Below, in pieces: positions 31,477-40,121 of a DNA stretch of 64,000 bases. The translations under genes and the position numbers were made by a program. The stretch's first letter is position 1. Every line of letters begins with the position of its first letter. Source of the DNA: an uncultured Clostridia bacterium (GTDB lineage: Bacteria; Bacillota; Clostridia; Christensenellales; UBA1242); the NCBI GenBank assembly GCA_944349375.1, contig CALVMV010000001.1:1-64000 (forward strand). The letters run 5' to 3'. Under the pieces are notes generated by a model. The model was not told the origin of the DNA and ran no database searches. It saw only the letters and a program-made list of their open reading frames with translations.

Positions 31477-31674
31477 ATGATGATTGAACCATCTATTGAT
31501 GAACTTTTAAAGAAAACTGACGGAAATCGTTATGTTCTTTGTACTCTTATAGCAAAAAGAGCTAAAGAGATTGAGTCTATCAATCGTTTAGAGCTTATTG
31601 GACAAGACAAAAAAGCAATTTCAATCGCCTGTGAAGAAATTGTTGCTGGTAAAGTTAAACCAAGTTCTTATTAA
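31477..31674 (+). CDS. rpoZ: RNA polymerase omega subunit
   Basis: A 65-residue protein. MIEPSIDELLKKTDGNRYVLCTLIAKRAKEI matches the omega N-terminal helix that clamps the C-terminal tail of beta-prime. The second half (KKAISIACEEIVAGKV) corresponds to the conserved family helix. The ATG at 31477 is chosen because GAGGTG lies 8 bp upstream; the next codon is also ATG. In many Firmicutes rpoZ follows gmk and precedes coaBC/priA. Here priA follows, but gmk and coaBC are absent from the immediate neighbourhood. Confidence 0.88.
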   Translation: MMIEPSIDELLKKTDGNRYVLCTLIAKRAKEIESINRLELIGQDKKAISIACEEIVAGKVKPSSY

Positions 31675-31689
31675 CAAATATTATTTCAA

Positions 31690-31718
31690 TTGTTTTATTG
31701 ATTATTTTGTGTTATAAT
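31690..31718 (+). promoter_or_regulatory. Promoter of the priA-def-fmt-rlmN-rsgA-rpe cluster
   Basis: TTGTTT (31690-31695), 17 bp, TATAAT (31713-31718), located between rpoZ and priA. Confidence 0.75.
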
Positions 31719-31755
31719 TCTATTGAAGCTTTAAAATGTTTCAATAGGATTTTTT

Positions 31756-33927
31756 ATGTTTGCACAAGTTATAATAGATCAAGATGTAAAAGCTATAGAT
31801 AAAATTTTTGAATATAATATACCTTCTAATATGTCAATTTTAGTGGGCATGCGTGTTTATGTTCCTTTTGGTAAAAGAGTTTTACAAGGTTATGTTATTT
31901 CAATTAGTGAAGATTGTTCTTATGATAAAAATAAAGTTAAAGATATAATAAGTCCTATTGATCAGTTTCCTGCAATAAAAAAACAAATGTTAGAGGTAAT
32001 GCAATTTATGGTTAAAAAAAATCATTTAACCATGGCTTCTACTTTAAGACTTTTTTTACCTAGCCAAATGAGAGAAGGTAAAGTCAAAGAAATATTTGAA
32101 ACTTTTTATTATTTAAGGCAACACGATTTTGTGCCTAAAAGTAATGCGATAAAACAAAAATTATTAATAGATTTTTTAAAAAAAGAAGGCAAAGTTTCTT
32201 CTAGCAAATTAGGAGAAATGTTTGGATATCAAACAATAAAAACTTTATATGATAAAAAAGTTCTAGAAAAAGAAAAGGAAAAAATTGAAAGAATACCTTA
32301 TTTTATTCCTAAACAAGACAAAAAAGTTGTATTAAACTATATGCAGAATGAAGCTATCAAGAAAATTTCAAGTGAAGGAGTATATCTTCTTCATGGAGTT
32401 ACAGGTAGTGGAAAAACAGAAGTATATATGCATTTAATAGAAAGAGAGCTGGCAAAAGGGAAAAATGCAATTATGCTTGTTCCAGAGATTTCACTGACTC
32501 CACAAATGGTGTCCAACTTTAAAGCAAGGTTTGGGGATTTTGTAGCGCTTTTACATAGTGGATTATCTGCAGGAGAAAAGTTTGATGAATGGAAAAGAAT
32601 TTTCTCTGGTCAAGCTAAAATTGTAATCGGAGCAAGATCAGCAATATTTGCACCAATCGAAAATTTAGGAATAATAATTATCGACGAGGAACATGAGCAA
32701 AGTTACATATCTGAGTCAAATCCTAGATATTTTACTCACGATATTGCCAAATTTAGAGCTAAGCAGAACAATTGTCCTTTAGTTTTAGGTAGTGCAACTC
32801 CTTCAATTGAAAGTTATAAAAAAGCTATTGATGGGGATTATAATTTAGTTGAGCTACCAGTGCGAGCAAATGGAAAAGAATTACCCGCAATTCAGATTGT
32901 AGATATGATTGGCGAATTGCGTAGGGGGAATAGTGGTATATTTTCTGCACAATTAATTGCTGACTTAAACGAGGTTGTAACACAAAAAAAGCAGGCAATG
33001 ATGTTTATAAATAGAAGGGGATTTTCTTCTTTTATGCGTTGTCGTGATTGTGGATATATTGCAAAATGCAGTGATTGTGATGTAAGTTTAGTCTACCACA
33101 AAGAAGATAATAGATTGAAATGCCATTATTGTGGCAAACAATATAAAGTCTTAACAAGGTGTCCTAATTGCAAAAGTGAAAATATAAAACATGGTGCAGT
33201 AGGGACAGAACAAGTTGTTTCTAAACTTAAAGAACTTTTCCCTGATATAAAAATTCTAAGAATGGATAATGATACTACTTCCACTAAAAATTCGCATCAA
33301 AAAATTCTAAACGAGTTTAAAAATTCTTTGCCAGGAGTTTTAGTGGGGACGCAAATGATTGCGAAAGGGCATGACTTTGAAAATGTAACCCTTGTTGGAA
33401 TTATAGATGCTGACCAAAGTTTATTTCAAGCAGATTACCGTAGTACAGAAAGAACATTTCAACTTATTACACAAGTTGCAGGGAGAGCAGGAAGAAGCAA
33501 AGATGAAGGGAAAGTGATTTTGCAGACTTATGCACCAAGGCATTATGTATATAAATTTGCTTCTAATTATGATTATAAAGGATTTTTCAAAAAAGAATCA
33601 AATATCAGACAAACAGCACAATTCCCTCCTTACACAAGAATAATTAGGGCTCTTTTTGCTGATTGTGATGAAAATAATGCTAGAGAATTATTAAAAATAT
33701 GTTATACTAATATTGAAAATTTAAAAGATGAATTTTCAAATGAGATTCTATATTTAGATGCGATGAAATCGCCAATTAAAAAAATTCAAAATAAATTTAG
33801 ATTTCAAATTTTAATGAGATTAAAATTGGAAAAAGCTGATGAGATAGAGAAGAAAGTTTTTGATATTGTTAATAATGCAACAAAAACTAATGTTTTTATT
33901 GAAATAAATCCAACAAATATGTCATAG
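31756..33927 (+). CDS. priA: Primosomal protein N' (replication restart helicase)
   Basis: A 723-residue superfamily-2 helicase that reloads the replisome at stalled forks. The N-terminal 3'-DNA-binding part (residues 1-105) is followed by Walker A GVTGSGKT (214-221), the DEEH box in IIIDEEHEQSY, and the zinc-binding insertion with paired cysteines (CRDCGYIAKCSDCD ... CHYCG ... CPNC). The C-terminal helicase lobe carries GTQMIAKGHDFENVTLVGI and QVAGRAGR. AGGA precedes the ATG by about 8 bp. First gene of a six-gene maintenance and translation cluster. Confidence 0.97.
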   Translation: MFAQVIIDQDVKAIDKIFEYNIPSNMSILVGMRVYVPFGKRVLQGYVISISEDCSYDKNKVKDIISPIDQFPAIKKQMLEVMQFMVKKNHLTMASTLRLFLPSQMREGKVKEIFETFYYLRQHDFVPKSNAIKQKLLIDFLKKEGKVSSSKLGEMFGYQTIKTLYDKKVLEKEKEKIERIPYFIPKQDKKVVLNYMQNEAIKKISSEGVYLLHGVTGSGKTEVYMHLIERELAKGKNAIMLVPEISLTPQMVSNFKARFGDFVALLHSGLSAGEKFDEWKRIFSGQAKIVIGARSAIFAPIENLGIIIIDEEHEQSYISESNPRYFTHDIAKFRAKQNNCPLVLGSATPSIESYKKAIDGDYNLVELPVRANGKELPAIQIVDMIGELRRGNSGIFSAQLIADLNEVVTQKKQAMMFINRRGFSSFMRCRDCGYIAKCSDCDVSLVYHKEDNRLKCHYCGKQYKVLTRCPNCKSENIKHGAVGTEQVVSKLKELFPDIKILRMDNDTTSTKNSHQKILNEFKNSLPGVLVGTQMIAKGHDFENVTLVGIIDADQSLFQADYRSTERTFQLITQVAGRAGRSKDEGKVILQTYAPRHYVYKFASNYDYKGFFKKESNIRQTAQFPPYTRIIRALFADCDENNARELLKICYTNIENLKDEFSNEILYLDAMKSPIKKIQNKFRFQILMRLKLEKADEIEKKVFDIVNNATKTNVFIEINPTNMS

Positions 33928-33936
33928 GAGGTTAAA

Positions 33937-34410
33937 ATGGCTACAAGGAAAGTTGTTTTAATAGGAGATAATTCTTTAAGAAAAATTTCAAAGCCGGTCA
34001 AAGATTTTGATGAAGATCTTTGGCAGCTTTTAGACGACATGAAAAGCACCATGTACTGCAATGACGGAATGGGGCTGGCTGCTCCTCAAGTGGGAGTTTT
34101 GCGCAGAGCTATTGTAATTGATGTAAACAATATGTTTGTGGAGCTTATTAATCCTGAAATTATAGAGCAAGAAGGAAAAGATGTTGAGCAAGAGGGATGT
34201 TTGTCTGTTAGAACCTTTAGGGGTAGAGTGGAAAGGCCTTATAAAATTACAGTAAAAGCAGTTGATAGATTTGGTTATCCATTTGTTTTAACAGGTGAGA
34301 AATGGTTGGCTAGATGTATTTGCCATGAGATTGACCATTTAAATGGGGTTTTGTTCGTAGATAAATGTTTGGATAAAGAAAAATATTTAAAGCAAGGTGG
34401 GAAGTTATGA
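33937..34410 (+). CDS. def: Peptide deformylase
   Basis: A 157-residue metallo-enzyme that removes the N-formyl group from nascent proteins. The three signature motifs are GMGLAAPQVGV (45-55), EGCLSV with metal ligand Cys88, and HEIDHLNG with His130, Glu131 and His134. A near-perfect AGGAGG lies before the ATG. It overlaps the next gene fmt by 4 bp (ATGA), which couples removal and addition of the formyl group in one transcript. Confidence 0.97.
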   Translation: MATRKVVLIGDNSLRKISKPVKDFDEDLWQLLDDMKSTMYCNDGMGLAAPQVGVLRRAIVIDVNNMFVELINPEIIEQEGKDVEQEGCLSVRTFRGRVERPYKITVKAVDRFGYPFVLTGEKWLARCICHEIDHLNGVLFVDKCLDKEKYLKQGGKL

Positions 34411-35321
34411 AAATACTGTTTTTAGGTTCTTCTCATTTTTCCAAAATAGTTTTAAAAACGATGTTGGAGCAAGGGTTGGAAGTGGTGAGTGTTGTAACTT
34501 CCCCTGATAAAGAAATGGGAAGGGGCCATAAATTACAAGCGAATGAAGTTAAAGTTTATGCTCTTGAAAAAAATATTAAGGTGATATGTTGTTCTAGAAT
34601 AAAAAATATTTTAGATGAGTTAAAAAACATTGAATTTGATTTGTCTGTAGTTGCTTCTTTCGGTCAAATTTTACCAGATGAATTTTTGAATTTGAAACTA
34701 TGTATTAATGTTCATCCTTCAAAGCTTCCAATTTATAGGGGAGCATCTCCTATTCAAAATACTCTTTTGAATGGCGATAAAGAAACAGCAGTTACAATAA
34801 TGAAAGTTGCTCGTGAAGTTGATGCTGGAGATATAATTTTGCAAAAGCCTGTAAAAATTTTGGAAGGTGAATATTATTCTTCTTTAGAAGAAAGGCTTGC
34901 GAAAATTGGGGGAGAACTTATTGCAGAAACAGTTAATTTGTTAAAAAAAGATGAAATAAAATTTAAAAAGCAAGATGACAAATTCGCAACTTATGTTAAA
35001 AAGTTTGAAAAAGAGGATGGACTATTACATTTTAATAGTGAAAATGATAAATTATACAATCAAGTTAGAGCTTTGAGTGATAATTTGGGGGTTTATTTTA
35101 ATTTAAAAAATCAGAAAATCAAAGTTTTTTCTGCTATTCCATGCGAAATTAATTTGCCAATTGGACAAGTAGCCAATGACAAAAAAAGATTTATAATAGG
35201 TTGCAACAAAGGATCATTAGAGATTTTATCTTGTCAATCACCATCAGGGAAAAAAATGTCTGGAACAGATTTTTTAAATGGTTTTAAACCTCAGGGAGAA
35301 TTTGTTAATGAACTATGCTGA
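34407..35321 (+). CDS. fmt: Methionyl-tRNA formyltransferase
   Basis: A 304-residue enzyme that formylates Met-tRNA-fMet with 10-formyl-tetrahydrofolate. The N-terminal Rossmann-like domain shows LFLGSSHFSKIVL. The active site reads NVHPSKLPIYRGASPIQNTLLNGD with the catalytic Asn-His pair and a later VDAGDI. The C-terminal OB-like domain binds tRNA. Length is close to the norm of about 310. It overlaps def by 4 bp at its start and rlmN by 14 bp at its end. Confidence 0.96.
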   Translation: MKILFLGSSHFSKIVLKTMLEQGLEVVSVVTSPDKEMGRGHKLQANEVKVYALEKNIKVICCSRIKNILDELKNIEFDLSVVASFGQILPDEFLNLKLCINVHPSKLPIYRGASPIQNTLLNGDKETAVTIMKVAREVDAGDIILQKPVKILEGEYYSSLEERLAKIGGELIAETVNLLKKDEIKFKKQDDKFATYVKKFEKEDGLLHFNSENDKLYNQVRALSDNLGVYFNLKNQKIKVFSAIPCEINLPIGQVANDKKRFIIGCNKGSLEILSCQSPSGKKMSGTDFLNGFKPQGEFVNELC

Positions 35322-36339
35322 TTTGACAGAAAATGAAATTTCACAAGAAATTGTAAAATTGGGTTTGCCTAAGTTTAGAGGCAAACAGATTTTTGATGCT
35401 ATTATAAACGGTCAATCTTTGCAAGAAATCTCTGTTTTGTCTGAAAGTCTTAAATTGAAAATTCAAGATTTTTATCCAAAATACGAGATATTTAAAAAAT
35501 TTGTATCAAAAGATGGAACAAAAAAATATCTTATAAAGTTCGAAGATGAAAGCATTGTTGAATGCGTTTTGATGAGTTATAAATATGGAAATACTATCTG
35601 CGTTTCTACTCAAGTAGGTTGTCGTATGGGTTGTGCATTTTGTGCATCTACTTTGCAAGGATTAAAAAGAAATTTATCATCAGGAGAAATTTTAGGACAA
35701 ATATATTTAGTTAATAGGGATAATGATGGCTCTAAAAAAAACAGGCAAATAACTAATATTGTTTTAATGGGTAGTGGAGAGCCTCTTGATAACTTTGATA
35801 ATGTATGTAAATTTATTGAGTTAATCTCTGCTCCTGAAGGACTAAATATTAGTAAGAGAAACATATCTCTTTCTACTTGTGGTTTAGTAGATAAGATTTA
35901 TCAATTAGCAGATAAAGGGTTAGATATTTCCTTAACAATTTCTTTACATGCTACTACTGACGACGAAAGAAAAAAAATTATGCCTATAGCTAATAAATAT
36001 TCTATTAAAGAAATTGTTGATGCTTGCGATTATTATTTTGATAAAACAAAAAGAAGGTTTTACATAGAATACACATTGATTAAAGATGTGAATGATTCTG
36101 AAGATGATATCAACAGGTTAGTAGAACTTTTTGCGCATAAAGTTTGTCATATTAATTTAATAATGCTAAATCCTGTTAAGGAAAGGAAATTAGAGTCTAT
36201 TGATAAAAAACAAGCAGAAATGTTCTGTAAAAAACTTAATGCTTTAGGAGTGTCTGCGACAATAAGAAGGAGTATGGGACAAGATATTTCTGGTGCATGT
36301 GGACAGTTAAGAAATAAGTTTGTAAGGGATAAAGTATGA
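35308..36339 (+). CDS. rlmN: 23S rRNA (A2503-C2)/tRNA methyltransferase RlmN
   Basis: A 343-residue radical-SAM methyltransferase. The CxxxCxxC cluster site is Cys105, Cys109 and Cys112 in GCRMGCAFCAST, and the second catalytic cysteine lies near the C-terminus in SGACGQL. GSGEPLDNFDNV is the SAM-binding GGEP-like motif. The start at 35308 (MNYADL) is preferred because GGGAG lies about 10 bp before it. An ATG at 35278 is in frame but would lengthen the overlap with fmt. The rsmB gene that usually sits between fmt and rlmN is absent. Confidence 0.93.
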   Translation: MNYADLTENEISQEIVKLGLPKFRGKQIFDAIINGQSLQEISVLSESLKLKIQDFYPKYEIFKKFVSKDGTKKYLIKFEDESIVECVLMSYKYGNTICVSTQVGCRMGCAFCASTLQGLKRNLSSGEILGQIYLVNRDNDGSKKNRQITNIVLMGSGEPLDNFDNVCKFIELISAPEGLNISKRNISLSTCGLVDKIYQLADKGLDISLTISLHATTDDERKKIMPIANKYSIKEIVDACDYYFDKTKRRFYIEYTLIKDVNDSEDDINRLVELFAHKVCHINLIMLNPVKERKLESIDKKQAEMFCKKLNALGVSATIRRSMGQDISGACGQLRNKFVRDKV

Positions 36340-37181
36340 AAGGATTAGTAGTGAAAAAGAATGCAAATCTTTTTTCAGTAGAAGATTCGCTTTCTGGAAA
36401 AATTGTTGAATTAGTTGCCCAAGGAAAGACTCAAGATGAAGGCATTTATGTAGGAGATTATGTAGAATTTTCTGATGCAATTTTAAAAGTTTGTAAAAGA
36501 AAAAACTTATTAATTCGACCTCCTATGGCAAACTTAGATAATTTGTTTATTGTTATAGCCCAAACTCCTAAACCGGATTTTTTATTGTTAGACAAGTTGA
36601 TTGTTTATTGTTTTGTAAATAATATTAAACCTTTTCTTGTCGTCAATAAAATGGATAAAAATGATGATATGTTTGTTAAAACTATAAAAAACATTTATAA
36701 TAATATCGTGGATATTCTTTTTGTTAGTGCAAAAGAAAATAAATTAGAAGATTTAAAAAACGAAATAAAGGGGATATCAGCTTTTGCAGGACAAAGTGCA
36801 GTTGGAAAATCTTCTTTAATAAATTCTTTGTTTAATGCTAACATTACGCAAACAGGAGATCTTTCATGGAAGATTGCTAGAGGAAAGCAAACTACAAGAA
36901 TGGTTCAATTATATAAATTTAACAATGGATACATTGCTGATACTGCAGGTTTTTCAATGTTATCGTTAGATATAGTTACAAACTTAGAAGCTAAAGAATT
37001 ATCCCTATATTATCCAGATTTTTCTAAGGCAAGAGAGAAATGTAAATATAGAACTTGCTTACATGAAAAAAATGAAAATTGCGGAGTAATTGAAGATGTA
37101 ACTGATAACAAAATATCGAAAATTAGATACGAAAATTATTTAAAATTATTAAAAGAATTGAAAAATAAAAGGAAATATTAA
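36336..37181 (+). CDS. rsgA: Ribosome small-subunit GTPase A
   Basis: A 281-residue circularly permuted GTPase that helps late 30S maturation. An N-terminal OB domain is followed by the permuted order G4 (VNKMDK), G5 (SAKEN), G1 (GQSAVGKSSL) and G3 (DTAGF). The C-terminal zinc motif is C-x4-C-x-H-x5-C in KCKYRTCLHEKNENC. The start codon overlaps the rlmN stop (ATGA). In Firmicutes this gene normally follows the PrpC/PrkC phosphatase-kinase pair, which is missing here. Confidence 0.96.
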   Translation: MKGLVVKKNANLFSVEDSLSGKIVELVAQGKTQDEGIYVGDYVEFSDAILKVCKRKNLLIRPPMANLDNLFIVIAQTPKPDFLLLDKLIVYCFVNNIKPFLVVNKMDKNDDMFVKTIKNIYNNIVDILFVSAKENKLEDLKNEIKGISAFAGQSAVGKSSLINSLFNANITQTGDLSWKIARGKQTTRMVQLYKFNNGYIADTAGFSMLSLDIVTNLEAKELSLYYPDFSKAREKCKYRTCLHEKNENCGVIEDVTDNKISKIRYENYLKLLKELKNKRKY

Positions 37182-37195
37182 AAAAAGAGGTAAGT

Positions 37196-37861
37196 ATGAA
37201 AAAAGATGTTCTTATTTCAGTTTCAACAGATCCAGTTCAAGACTATCAATCTCTTATAGATTATGTCAAAGATATCCAAGGGAAAGTAGATTTTTTACAT
37301 TGTGATGTTATGGACGGAATTTTTGTAGATAGAAAAACCATATCTGCGCAAATGATAAACAATATAAATGCTAACAGCTCAATTATGCTAGATGTTCATT
37401 TGATGTGCAATGAACCATTAAAAAGTATTAAAGAGTTTGCAAAAGCAGGAGCTAATATTATTACTGTTCATTATGAGGCATTTTCTGAAAAAGACAAACT
37501 AAATAAATGTATAGATGAAATTCATAAAAGTGATTGTCTTGCTGGTTTAGCCTTTAATCCTTCAACTTCTATCAAGGACATAAAAGTTTATTTGCATAAA
37601 TTAGATTTAGTGTTAGCAATGAGTGTAGTGCCAGGGAAAAGTGGTCAAAAATTCATGACTGATGTTTTAGAAAAAATTAAAGAATTAGATAAAATCCGTA
37701 GAGAAAATAGTTTTAAATATAAAATTGAAGTTGATGGAGGAATAAATCCTGAAACAGCACCTCAAGCTGTAGAAGCTGGAGTTGATATTTTAGTTAGTGG
37801 AAGTTATATTTATCAGGCTAAAGATAGAGAACTAGCAATAAAAACTCTTAAAGGTTTATAA
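37196..37861 (+). CDS. rpe: Ribulose-phosphate 3-epimerase
   Basis: A 221-residue TIM barrel interconverting ribulose-5-phosphate and xylulose-5-phosphate in the pentose phosphate pathway. LHCDVMDGIFV (metal His and catalytic Asp), DVHLMCNEP, MSVVPGKSGQKF and VDGGINPETA (second catalytic Asp) are all in place. AAAGAGG stands before the ATG. Last gene of the priA cluster; its position after rsgA is conserved in Firmicutes, although the usual next gene (thiamine pyrophosphokinase) is not here. Confidence 0.95.
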   Translation: MKKDVLISVSTDPVQDYQSLIDYVKDIQGKVDFLHCDVMDGIFVDRKTISAQMINNINANSSIMLDVHLMCNEPLKSIKEFAKAGANIITVHYEAFSEKDKLNKCIDEIHKSDCLAGLAFNPSTSIKDIKVYLHKLDLVLAMSVVPGKSGQKFMTDVLEKIKELDKIRRENSFKYKIEVDGGINPETAPQAVEAGVDILVSGSYIYQAKDRELAIKTLKGL

Positions 37862-37869
37862 AATATATA

Positions 37870-37898
37870 TTGCATACTTTGTAATTTTGTTATATAAT
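37870..37898 (+). promoter_or_regulatory. Promoter of the DUF2188-like gene
   Basis: TTGCAT (37870-37875), 17 bp, TATAAT (37893-37898), followed by AGGAG before the ATG at 37917. Confidence 0.78.
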
Positions 37899-37916
37899 AT
37901 ACATAGGAGAAATGGT

Positions 37917-38243
37917 ATGTGGTTTGGGAAAAAGAAAAAAGATGAAAAAACTAATGAAAAAAAATCAGTAACAAAAGAAAAAAGAAAGGTGGAAGAAAAG
38001 AAGGACAGCAAGGCAGGTTCTGAAAAAATAGCAAAAGAGAAAAAAGCTATTTACAGAGTTGTCTTTTCTAGGAAAGAAAATGTTTGGCAAATAAAAAAAG
38101 ATGGAGCTAGAAGAGTTATTGATAGTAAGGTAACTAAAGATGAAGCTTTAGCACGCGTAAAAGAACTTAGTGAAAGCCAAGACACAAAGTTTGTAGTGCA
38201 TAAAAAAGATGGAAAATTTCAAAAGAAAGCAAATTTAAAATAA
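37917..38243 (+). CDS. Lysine-rich protein with DUF2188 domain
   Basis: A 108-residue protein. Residues 1-43 are almost entirely Lys/Glu/Asp, a charged disordered tail. Residues about 44-108 (AIYRVVFSRKENVWQIKKDGARRVIDSKVTKDEALARVKEL...VVHKKDGKFQ) match the pattern of DUF2188: a strand with Trp, then a helix with EA-A---EL, then VVH-KDG. The domain's function is not known to me. The ATG at 37917 behind AGGAG is preferred over an in-frame upstream start at 37887. Own promoter and own terminator. Confidence 0.78.
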   Translation: MWFGKKKKDEKTNEKKSVTKEKRKVEEKKDSKAGSEKIAKEKKAIYRVVFSRKENVWQIKKDGARRVIDSKVTKDEALARVKELSESQDTKFVVHKKDGKFQKKANLK

Positions 38244-38275
38244 AAAAGACACTTCAATATTAGTGTCTTTTTATT
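38244..38275. terminator. Terminator between the DUF2188-like gene and tmk
   Basis: AAAAGACACT and AGTGTCTTTT form a 10-bp stem with T/A-rich flanks, just after the + gene. The tmk stop codon (minus strand) lies inside it, so it may serve both genes. Confidence 0.8.
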
Positions 38276-38910
38276 TTTGCAACTATCAATTTTTCAATAG
38301 AAGAAACTATTTCGTTATGAATATTAGAAATAGTATCGGTAGCATTAATAATATGATATCTTTTGGCCTCTGTTTCTGCTAGGTATTCATATCCTTTATA
38401 TACTTTTTTGAAGAAACTTAATGGGGCTTTTTCGAATCGGTCTAAGTTAGAAGACAACATTTTTCTAGAATAAGATATTTCTGGTTTAATTTTTAGATAA
38501 AAAGTCAAATCTGGTTGTAAGTTTTCAGTAGCTAAAGCATTCAAATGTTTGATTTCTTCGATTGGTAAAACATCTCTTCCAAAAGCTTGATATGCAACAG
38601 TTGAATCAATATATCTGTCTGCTATTACAATTTTCCCTTGCTCTAAGGAAGGTTTAACTAATTTGTCATATAATTGAGCTCTACTTGATAACATTAAAAA
38701 TAGCTCAGTTTTTGGAGAAGGAGAATCTTCTTCATAGTTTTGAAAAAGAAATCTTATTTTTTCACCTAATTTAGTTCCACCAGGTTCTTTAACAAAAACA
38801 AAATTTTGGTTATCAGTTCTATTATTAATATATTTTTTTAATAATTCTATTTGAGTACTTTTTCCGCAAGCATCCAACCCTTCAAACGTTATTAATAATC
38901 CTTTGTGCAT
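38260..38910 (-). CDS. tmk: Thymidylate kinase
   Basis: A 216-residue P-loop kinase that phosphorylates dTMP to dTDP. FEGLDACGKSTQIELL is the P-loop, VKEPGGTKLGEKIR the DR/E-P-G-motif region, and IADRYIDSTVAYQ the DRY motif. A lid-like segment follows. AGAGAGG lies before the ATG. It sits 18 bp after the dehydrogenase gene, so the two form one minus-strand transcript. Length matches the family. Confidence 0.96.
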   Translation of the reverse strand: MHKGLLITFEGLDACGKSTQIELLKKYINNRTDNQNFVFVKEPGGTKLGEKIRFLFQNYEEDSPSPKTELFLMLSSRAQLYDKLVKPSLEQGKIVIADRYIDSTVAYQAFGRDVLPIEEIKHLNALATENLQPDLTFYLKIKPEISYSRKMLSSNLDRFEKAPLSFFKKVYKGYEYLAETEAKRYHIINATDTISNIHNEIVSSIEKLIVAKIKRH

Positions 38911-38928
38911 ATTGCCTCTCTTTATACT

Positions 38929-40056
38929 TTATTCTCCACAGTGTCCATCGCAGTCATGACAACCATAGTCACACCCAACAAACTCTATATATTTATCTAA
39001 ATTTTGAGATTTATAAAAATTTTCGCACATTTTGTCTGTTGTTGTATAGCCAGGTTCGGCACATAGAAGTTCAGGAATGCGATTAATTACCGTTGCGCAT
39101 GTTAATTCTACAGTGGAAGGGCGTTCAATAACTACTCTAGTATTTGGTTCGCCTTCGATTGTCCAATCGTTGCAATCAAATTCATTTTTGTCGTACACCT
39201 TTCCTATGCACTCACTTTCAATTATTATTCCTTCTTTGGTAGTTGTAGTAACAACAGCGCTCATACCTGTGCAATCGCCTTTTTTGATTTTCATGCCTAA
39301 AGTCGAACTATTTATATCTCTTTGCGCAATTTGAGGAACACATCTTTGCGTTTGATTTACAACTTTTAAACCTAATTTAGAACAAAGCCAGCCATTTACA
39401 TTCCACATGTAAGAAGGAGAGAATTTACCTGCTGAAATTGATTTGTTCCTTTCTTCGGGAGTGATATTATCTGCAGAGGCAATTTCTTTTTCAAAAGTTT
39501 TTACATCTAAGCCTGCTCCATGAACTTTTGCAAGAGATATTCCATAATCTTCGACATTGTAGCTAGATTTTCCTTTAATTTTTGTGATTTTGTGAGTCGC
39601 TCCTGCTAAAACACTTATAAGATTTCCCCAAAATACATCTTGGTATCCACTTCCACAAATTGTGCAATAATTCTCTTTAGCTATTTTATCTAGTTTTTTT
39701 GCGAGTTTTGGGTTTGAATTTTGAGCATAAAAAGCTTCTTCACAAGTAGAAATAGCATTTACTCCATATTTTGCACAAAGTTCATAAATAGGATAATTTT
39801 CTTCGAAAATACTTGTAGTAGTAATAACAACCACATCAACTTCATGTGTTTGCAAAAATTTTTCGAACTCACCAGCATTTTGAATTAAAATTTTTGTTTT
39901 TTTGTCGCTTCCAATTATTTGTGCAATATCTTTTCCTATGATTGATGGATTTATATCAAATGCGCCAACAATTTTAACTCCTTTTTCGAGAGCATATCTC
40001 ATTGTGTAAGCACTCATTTTGCCACAACCATATTGGACCATATTTATTTTTTTCAT
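38929..40056 (-). CDS. 2,4-diaminopentanoate dehydrogenase-like oxidoreductase with Cys-rich tail
   Basis: A 375-residue NAD(P)-dependent dehydrogenase of the dihydrodipicolinate-reductase-like superfamily. The N-terminal Rossmann motif is VQYGCGKM, followed by IVGAFDINPSIIGKDI. The middle (ITTTSIFEENYPIYELC, NAISTCEEAFY) resembles 2,4-diaminopentanoate dehydrogenase of ornithine fermentation. The partner ornithine-fermentation genes are not nearby, so the substrate is open. The final 15 residues hold five cysteines and two histidines (GCDYGCHDCDGHCGE), unusual for the family and possibly metal-binding. The ATG behind AGGAGG at 40056 is taken as the start. Confidence 0.7.
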   Translation of the reverse strand: MKKINMVQYGCGKMSAYTMRYALEKGVKIVGAFDINPSIIGKDIAQIIGSDKKTKILIQNAGEFEKFLQTHEVDVVVITTTSIFEENYPIYELCAKYGVNAISTCEEAFYAQNSNPKLAKKLDKIAKENYCTICGSGYQDVFWGNLISVLAGATHKITKIKGKSSYNVEDYGISLAKVHGAGLDVKTFEKEIASADNITPEERNKSISAGKFSPSYMWNVNGWLCSKLGLKVVNQTQRCVPQIAQRDINSSTLGMKIKKGDCTGMSAVVTTTTKEGIIIESECIGKVYDKNEFDCNDWTIEGEPNTRVVIERPSTVELTCATVINRIPELLCAEPGYTTTDKMCENFYKSQNLDKYIEFVGCDYGCHDCDGHCGE

Positions 40057-40121
40057 TTTACCTCCTAATTTTGACAATCTTATTATAGCTTAAATTGTCA
40101 AATCTTAAAAATATTTTTGCT

